Below the pieces are notes generated by a model. The model was not told where the DNA came from, did no database searches, and worked only from the letters and a program-made list of their open reading frames with translations. Below are positions 15,010 through 17,470 of a DNA stretch of 17,470 nt, one piece after another. The stretch comes from Candidatus Cloacimonadota bacterium. Its GTDB lineage: Bacteria; Cloacimonadota; Cloacimonadia; Cloacimonadales; WRIO01. The stretch is taken from positions 1 to 17,470 of the forward strand of contig JALNXV010000027.1 of the NCBI GenBank assembly GCA_023230175.1, written 5' to 3'. Each line of letters begins with the position of its first letter. The stretch's first letter is position 1. The position numbers were made by a program, and so were the translations under genes.

Positions 15010-15038
15010 TTGACATATTGTAGATTTAAAATTATTTT
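15010..15038 (+). promoter_or_regulatory. Promoter of ssrA (tmRNA)
   Basis: TTGACA (15010-15015), a 17-nt spacer and TATTTT (15033-15038), about 35 nt upstream of the mature 5' end. The primary transcript would carry a short leader removed by RNase P. Confidence 0.6.
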
Positions 15039-15072
15039 GTTATTAGTTCTTATAAAAAAGTTTATTCCATAC

Positions 15073-15415
15073 GGGGGTGTATGGATTCGACAGGGATAGA
15101 GTGGATTGTTGATGCGTGTCGAGGAGTCAACCTTTCTCGTTAAACCGGTTGAAAAGCATAATTGCAAACGAAAATTACGCATTAGCTGCATAGTCAGCTA
15201 CGGTCTTGAGAGGATGGCAACGTGCCTCAAAAAGATTGTTATACATTGTTGCTAGCATAAATTTATGTCTGTAGATTTATGCGAAACTCACAGACTAAGC
15301 AAATTAAAATTTTGATTATTTTATATAACTTGCCGACAATTTAAAATAACTACACACGTAGATTTGGCATTTGACTTATCTTTGGACGCGGGTTCGATTC
15401 CCGCCACCTCCACCA
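15073..15415 (+). ncRNA. ssrA: Transfer-messenger RNA (tmRNA, one-piece)
   Basis: Rescues stalled ribosomes with SmpB and tags the nascent peptide for proteolysis. The 5' end GGGGGTGTATGGATTCGAC carries the conserved GGAUUCGAC of the tRNA-like domain. The 3' end GGACGCGGGTTCGATTCCCGCC gives the T arm, followed by CACCTCC and an encoded ACCA. GGGGGTG pairs with CACCTCC as the 7-bp acceptor stem (one G-U). The resume codon GCA is at 15164, and the reading frame encodes ANENYALAA then TAG (15164-15193), giving the tag (A)ANENYALAA. This is shorter by one residue than the E. coli-type ANDENYALAA and ends in the usual LAA protease signal. About 343 nt, uninterrupted, so not the two-piece or permuted form. 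Confidence 0.97.
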
Positions 15416-15447
15416 GTTTTAATTCTTTCTAAAAGCAAGGAGTTATT

Positions 15448-15669
15448 ATGAATTATATTAGTTTCGGCATTTTTTTACTATTTCATACAGTGCTTTCACG
15501 CAAAGAGTTCTTTATACTTTTTTTAATTTGCTTAGTTTTAGGATTTTTAGAATATAAGATTCAGATAAATATTGGATTTTTTAATATTTTTCAATTAGCT
15601 CGTTTTGTAGTTTTATCTTTTTTTGCTGTTAGAGGAGTTAAGAATTATTTCCCTAAAAAAAATATATAA
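15448..15669 (+). CDS. Small hydrophobic membrane protein, unknown
   Basis: A 73-residue protein I do not recognise. Strongly hydrophobic, with about three possible membrane segments (about 2-15, 21-36 and 45-62) separated by short charged turns (SRKE, EYK), and a basic C-terminus (RGVKNYFPKKN). A near-perfect SD, AAGGAG, sits 5 nt before the ATG, which supports real translation. It begins 32 nt after the tmRNA 3' end with no terminator between, so it may ride on the tmRNA transcript. It is followed by a weak hairpin and two further unrecognised genes on the same strand. Confidence 0.62.
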   Translation: MNYISFGIFLLFHTVLSRKEFFILFLICLVLGFLEYKIQINIGFFNIFQLARFVVLSFFAVRGVKNYFPKKNI

Positions 15670-15693
15670 ATCAAGTCAAATATTTCTTGATTT
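15668..15693 (+). terminator. Weak hairpin after the 73-aa gene
   Basis: An 8-bp stem, AAATCAAG (15668-15675) with CTTGATTT (15686-15693), 10-nt loop. No strong T run follows (only TTTATCTCG), so it is a poor terminator, possibly an attenuator or processing site before the next gene. Confidence 0.3.
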
Positions 15694-15726
15694 ATCTCGT
15701 ATAAACAATTAAAAAGAGGGGAAAAT

Positions 15727-16068
15727 ATGGCATATACTCAAGATGATTTAAAGGGCACATTAAAAAAGCTCTTATCTTCTGACATTAAGCGAGAATCCGG
15801 ACAATCAAATGAAGAATTTATTGCTAGGTTAAAAGCAAGAGCTTTACCCATAATTAATGACATAGGTGGAGTACTATTAAGTGATTTCAGTGGTGATGTA
15901 AATGATGAAATGAAATCAACTTTAACAAAAGAACTTTTAAACAAACTCAGTAATGAAACAGGAATTGCAATAAAATTCTCTGAGGATTTACCGGATTATA
16001 ATAATATCAAAAATGCTTTTTTAGAAGTTTTATCTGATTTAAAGGCAAAAGAGATTTTGAATAAATAA
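15727..16068 (+). CDS. Conserved-looking small soluble protein, unknown
   Basis: A 113-residue protein I do not recognise. There is no signal peptide or membrane segment. It is mostly predicted helical and rich in Lys, Asp, Glu and Leu (for example NEEFIARLKARALPIINDIGG, then MKSTLTKELLNKLSNETG). The SD GAGGGG lies 5-6 nt before the ATG. It sits 57 nt after the small membrane protein gene and 47 nt before a lipoprotein gene, all on the same strand, suggesting a loose operon. Base composition is like the surrounding genes, with no sign of transfer. Confidence 0.7.
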   Translation: MAYTQDDLKGTLKKLLSSDIKRESGQSNEEFIARLKARALPIINDIGGVLLSDFSGDVNDEMKSTLTKELLNKLSNETGIAIKFSEDLPDYNNIKNAFLEVLSDLKAKEILNK

Positions 16069-16082
16069 TAAAGTATTACACT

Positions 16083-16098
16083 TATAGAAAAATCTATA
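16083..16098. repeat. 16-nt hairpin motif TATAGA-AAAA-TCTATA, copy 2
   Basis: Identical to 12296-12311. Here too it lies between two same-strand genes, just before the SD (AAAGGA) of the lipoprotein gene. Confidence 0.35.
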
Positions 16099-16115
16099 CT
16101 AAAAAAGGAAAAAAT

Positions 16116-16886
16116 ATGTTATACAAAGTACTCAAATCTACATTAAAAGTTAGTAAATTTCCTTCATTTGTGTTTTATTGTATTGCACTCTTAATTGTGC
16201 TGTCATTAACAGCTTGCTTTGTAAATCGACCAAGTGTTTTTGTCTTGAAAAACCCAAATAATTCTTCGGAGATTCTTTGGATGAATGGAAAAGAATTAAT
16301 TAAACTGGCGAATGATAATGTTGATTTAATAGTGAACTATGATTCAAGCAGGTTTGGAACCTTAATTTTTGATGTTTTAATTCAGAATAATTCTGACGAG
16401 ATACTTGTTCTCTCACCTGATGTTTTTTACTGTACCTATACAAACAGACTTAATGAAAATCTTACCGGATATGCCTTAGATCCTGAAACTTTAATAAGAA
16501 ATTACGATAAGCAAATTGATAAATCTTTAAAACAAAAAAGATCAAACGAGTTAAATAATTCTCTTTTCTTATTATTTGATATTGCAGAATCATTTCAGAA
16601 TAAAACCGAAGAAGAACGAAAAGAGTATAATATAAAATCTGATGAAAGAGAACAACAATACTATAATGAATTAAACCGAATCGAGAGCTCTTTGCTTGTA
16701 CTTGCCAATAAACGTCAACAATTAGCAACTGAATCGCTAAGAAAAACTTCTTTATTTCCCGGACAACAATTATCAGGTAAAATATATATATCTGCTTACT
16801 TAGACAAAAAAGTAAAAGATTTTACTTTGTTTTTCCCTATCAAAAACGACACTCTGAAAGTAATTTATGAAGTAGATAGTGTATAA
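16116..16886 (+). CDS. Predicted lipoprotein, unknown function
   Basis: A 256-residue protein I do not recognise. A long N-region (about 14 residues with several Lys) leads into a hydrophobic stretch (about 17-33) ending in lipobox LTAC with Cys34, so a lipoprotein signal peptide is likely. The mature part begins with short beta-like segments (FGTLIFDVLIQNNSDEILVLSPDVFYCTYTN, about 75-110). A charged helical, probably coiled-coil section follows (about 125-205, Glu/Lys/Asn/Gln-rich). A last beta segment (LFPGQQLSGKIYISAYLDKKVKDFTLFFPI) resembles the 'G-x-hydrophobic' end of bacterial surface lipoproteins. The SD AAAGGA precedes the ATG. It is last in a run of three unknown genes after tmRNA. 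Confidence 0.78.
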   Translation: MLYKVLKSTLKVSKFPSFVFYCIALLIVLSLTACFVNRPSVFVLKNPNNSSEILWMNGKELIKLANDNVDLIVNYDSSRFGTLIFDVLIQNNSDEILVLSPDVFYCTYTNRLNENLTGYALDPETLIRNYDKQIDKSLKQKRSNELNNSLFLLFDIAESFQNKTEEERKEYNIKSDEREQQYYNELNRIESSLLVLANKRQQLATESLRKTSLFPGQQLSGKIYISAYLDKKVKDFTLFFPIKNDTLKVIYEVDSV

Positions 16887-16889
16887 TCG

Positions 16890-16930
16890 TCTTTTCATAG
16901 TTGAAAAGATCAATATCAATTATTGATTTT
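16890..16930 (+). terminator. Tandem hairpins after the lipoprotein gene, probable terminator
   Basis: TCTTTTCA/TGAAAAGA (16890-16897 with 16902-16909, 4-nt loop) overlaps the start of ATCAATA/TATTGAT (16909-16915 with 16921-16927, 5-nt loop), which is followed by TTTTAACATTTTTA. The stop codon is a few bases upstream. Stems are AT-rich, so strength is uncertain. Confidence 0.45.
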
Positions 16931-17232
16931 AACATTTTTATTAAATCTATTAATTTATATTATTCTGTTGTTATGTAATTGTATTTAGCCTAGCAAAATA
17001 TTATTATTTATGAATAATCAGAAATATAGCTAGGGATAGTCTGTCATTAAATTAAAAGTTATGTATTAACTGAAATTTATTTAATAGTTTTAATTGAATA
17101 TATCAAATAAAAATAAATTGTAAAGTATATTTGTTTTACAATTTTAATTATAATTATAAATTAAATATGTTCAATGCAACTAAATTATTGCAAAATAAAT
17201 ACTTATGACTTTAGAAAATGGCAATATGTAAC

Positions 17233-17293
17233 AGCTTAGGTACAGGAGACCTACAGGAAATAACATCTCCTGTAGGTCTCCTGTACCTAAGCT
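17233..17293. repeat. Perfect 26-bp inverted repeat (long hairpin), 9-nt loop
   Basis: The arms 17233-17258 and 17268-17293 are exactly complementary over 26 bp, with loop AATAACATC. Each arm holds two copies of ACAGGA and its own small dyad (TAGGT-ACAGGAG-ACCTA). The arms are about 50% GC in flanks of about 20% GC. There is no T run on either side (ATATATTT on the right), so it is not a standard terminator. Confidence 0.85.
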
Positions 17294-17426
17294 ATATATT
17301 TCAGGTAGTTAGTCGGCATAAAAACATAGTATTATAACTTTACAAAACAAAAATAAATATCAACAAAGCACTATTTGATTTACATTTATTAATTTATAAA
17401 TATAAATATACAAAATAAGTAATATT

Positions 17427-17470
17427 TAAGGCTATTGAATAATATTGATGTGCGAGTATCCTTGCTTGCA
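17427..17470. repeat. Inverted-repeat element family, third copy, cut by the window edge
   Basis: It matches the right-arm consensus of the 12885-13037 element at about 39 of 43 positions (GCTATTGAATAATATTG, TGTGCGA, ATCCTTGCTTGCA). Only one terminal arm is visible, and the rest lies beyond the window. Confidence 0.75.

Larger units (their letters stand above)
16887..17470. other. 584-nt non-coding region at the window's right end
   Basis: I find no credible gene on either strand. It contains two adjoining hairpins just after the lipoprotein gene (16890-16930), an AT-rich 10-bp stem (17115-17124 with 17135-17144), the perfect 26-bp hairpin (17233-17293), and the start of an inverted-repeat element cut by the window edge (17427-17470). 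The rest is about 80% or more A+T with many short A/T runs. Confidence 0.75.

Noticed and set aside
14982..15191. A 69-codon minus-strand open frame across the 5' half of tmRNA and its promoter
   Set aside because: It is antisense to a confidently identified ssrA, has no SD, and its translation reflects conserved tmRNA sequence.
16462..16728. Minus-strand 88-codon frame within the lipoprotein gene
   Set aside because: No SD, improbable composition, and fully inside a better-supported gene.
17233..17293. Reading the 26-bp hairpin as a Rho-independent terminator
   Set aside because: No T run follows on either strand and the nearest stop codon is about 350 nt away; the tandem hairpins at 16890-16930 are better placed.
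17233..17293. A CRISPR repeat or mini-array
   Set aside because: There is one inverted pair, no direct repeats with regular spacers, and no cas genes.

Overview
The window is about 17.5 kb of very AT-rich bacterial chromosome. I estimate roughly 30% GC by eye and did not count it. Genes are tightly packed, start at ATG behind good Shine-Dalgarno sites (AGGAGG-like), and are preceded by sigma-70 type promoters (TTGACA/TTGACT, 15-17 nt, TATAAT-like). There are no rRNA genes, ordinary tRNA genes, CRISPR arrays, transposase genes or phage genes. Lineage is uncertain. A PPi-dependent phosphofructokinase, a FapA/DUF342 protein, a short SerA of the kind found in Bacteroides, several lipoproteins and a one-piece tmRNA fit an anaerobic, low-GC, probably host-associated bacterium. 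A spirochaete (Brachyspira- or Treponema-like) is my best guess with low confidence. The canonical promoters and strong SD sites argue against Bacteroidetes, and the one-piece tmRNA argues against Alphaproteobacteria.

Layout. 121-3548 (minus strand): a MATE efflux pump, a glycerol dehydrogenase (gldA) and a LuxR-type regulator with an N-terminal C2H2-like finger and a C-terminal DUF2087 domain. 3732-4253 (plus): a PduO-type cobalamin adenosyltransferase, divergent from the regulator. 4257-5273 (minus): an orphan RND-type periplasmic adaptor lipoprotein. 5427-7145 (minus): a DeaD/CsdA-like DEAD-box RNA helicase with its own promoter and a strong terminator. 7301-10565 (minus): fapA followed closely by pfp, apparently one transcript ending in a GC-rich terminator. 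10776-12774 (minus): moaB then rmuC, 25 nt apart. 13175-14955 (plus): serA, a terminator, and a RibD-C/dihydrofolate-reductase-like protein. 15073-15415 (plus): tmRNA (ssrA) encoding the tag (A)ANENYALAA. 15448-16886 (plus): three unrecognised genes (a 73-aa membrane protein, a 113-aa soluble protein and a 256-aa lipoprotein). 16887-17470: non-coding.

Functionally it is mostly ordinary chromosome: glycolysis (pfp), serine synthesis (serA), RNA metabolism and ribosome rescue (deaD, ssrA), DNA maintenance (rmuC), export (MATE, adaptor) and cofactor enzymes (moaB, adenosyltransferase, RibD-like). The less explained parts are non-coding. One is a family of short elements with about 43-nt imperfect terminal inverted repeats, with copies near 10667, 12885 and 17427. 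Another is a perfect 26-bp hairpin at 17233-17293 standing out from very AT-rich flanks. A third is an 11-bp inverted repeat wrapped around the promoter of the MATE pump. I do not see a clear new multi-gene system; the three-gene cluster after tmRNA and the repeat and hairpin elements are the best candidates for a second look.
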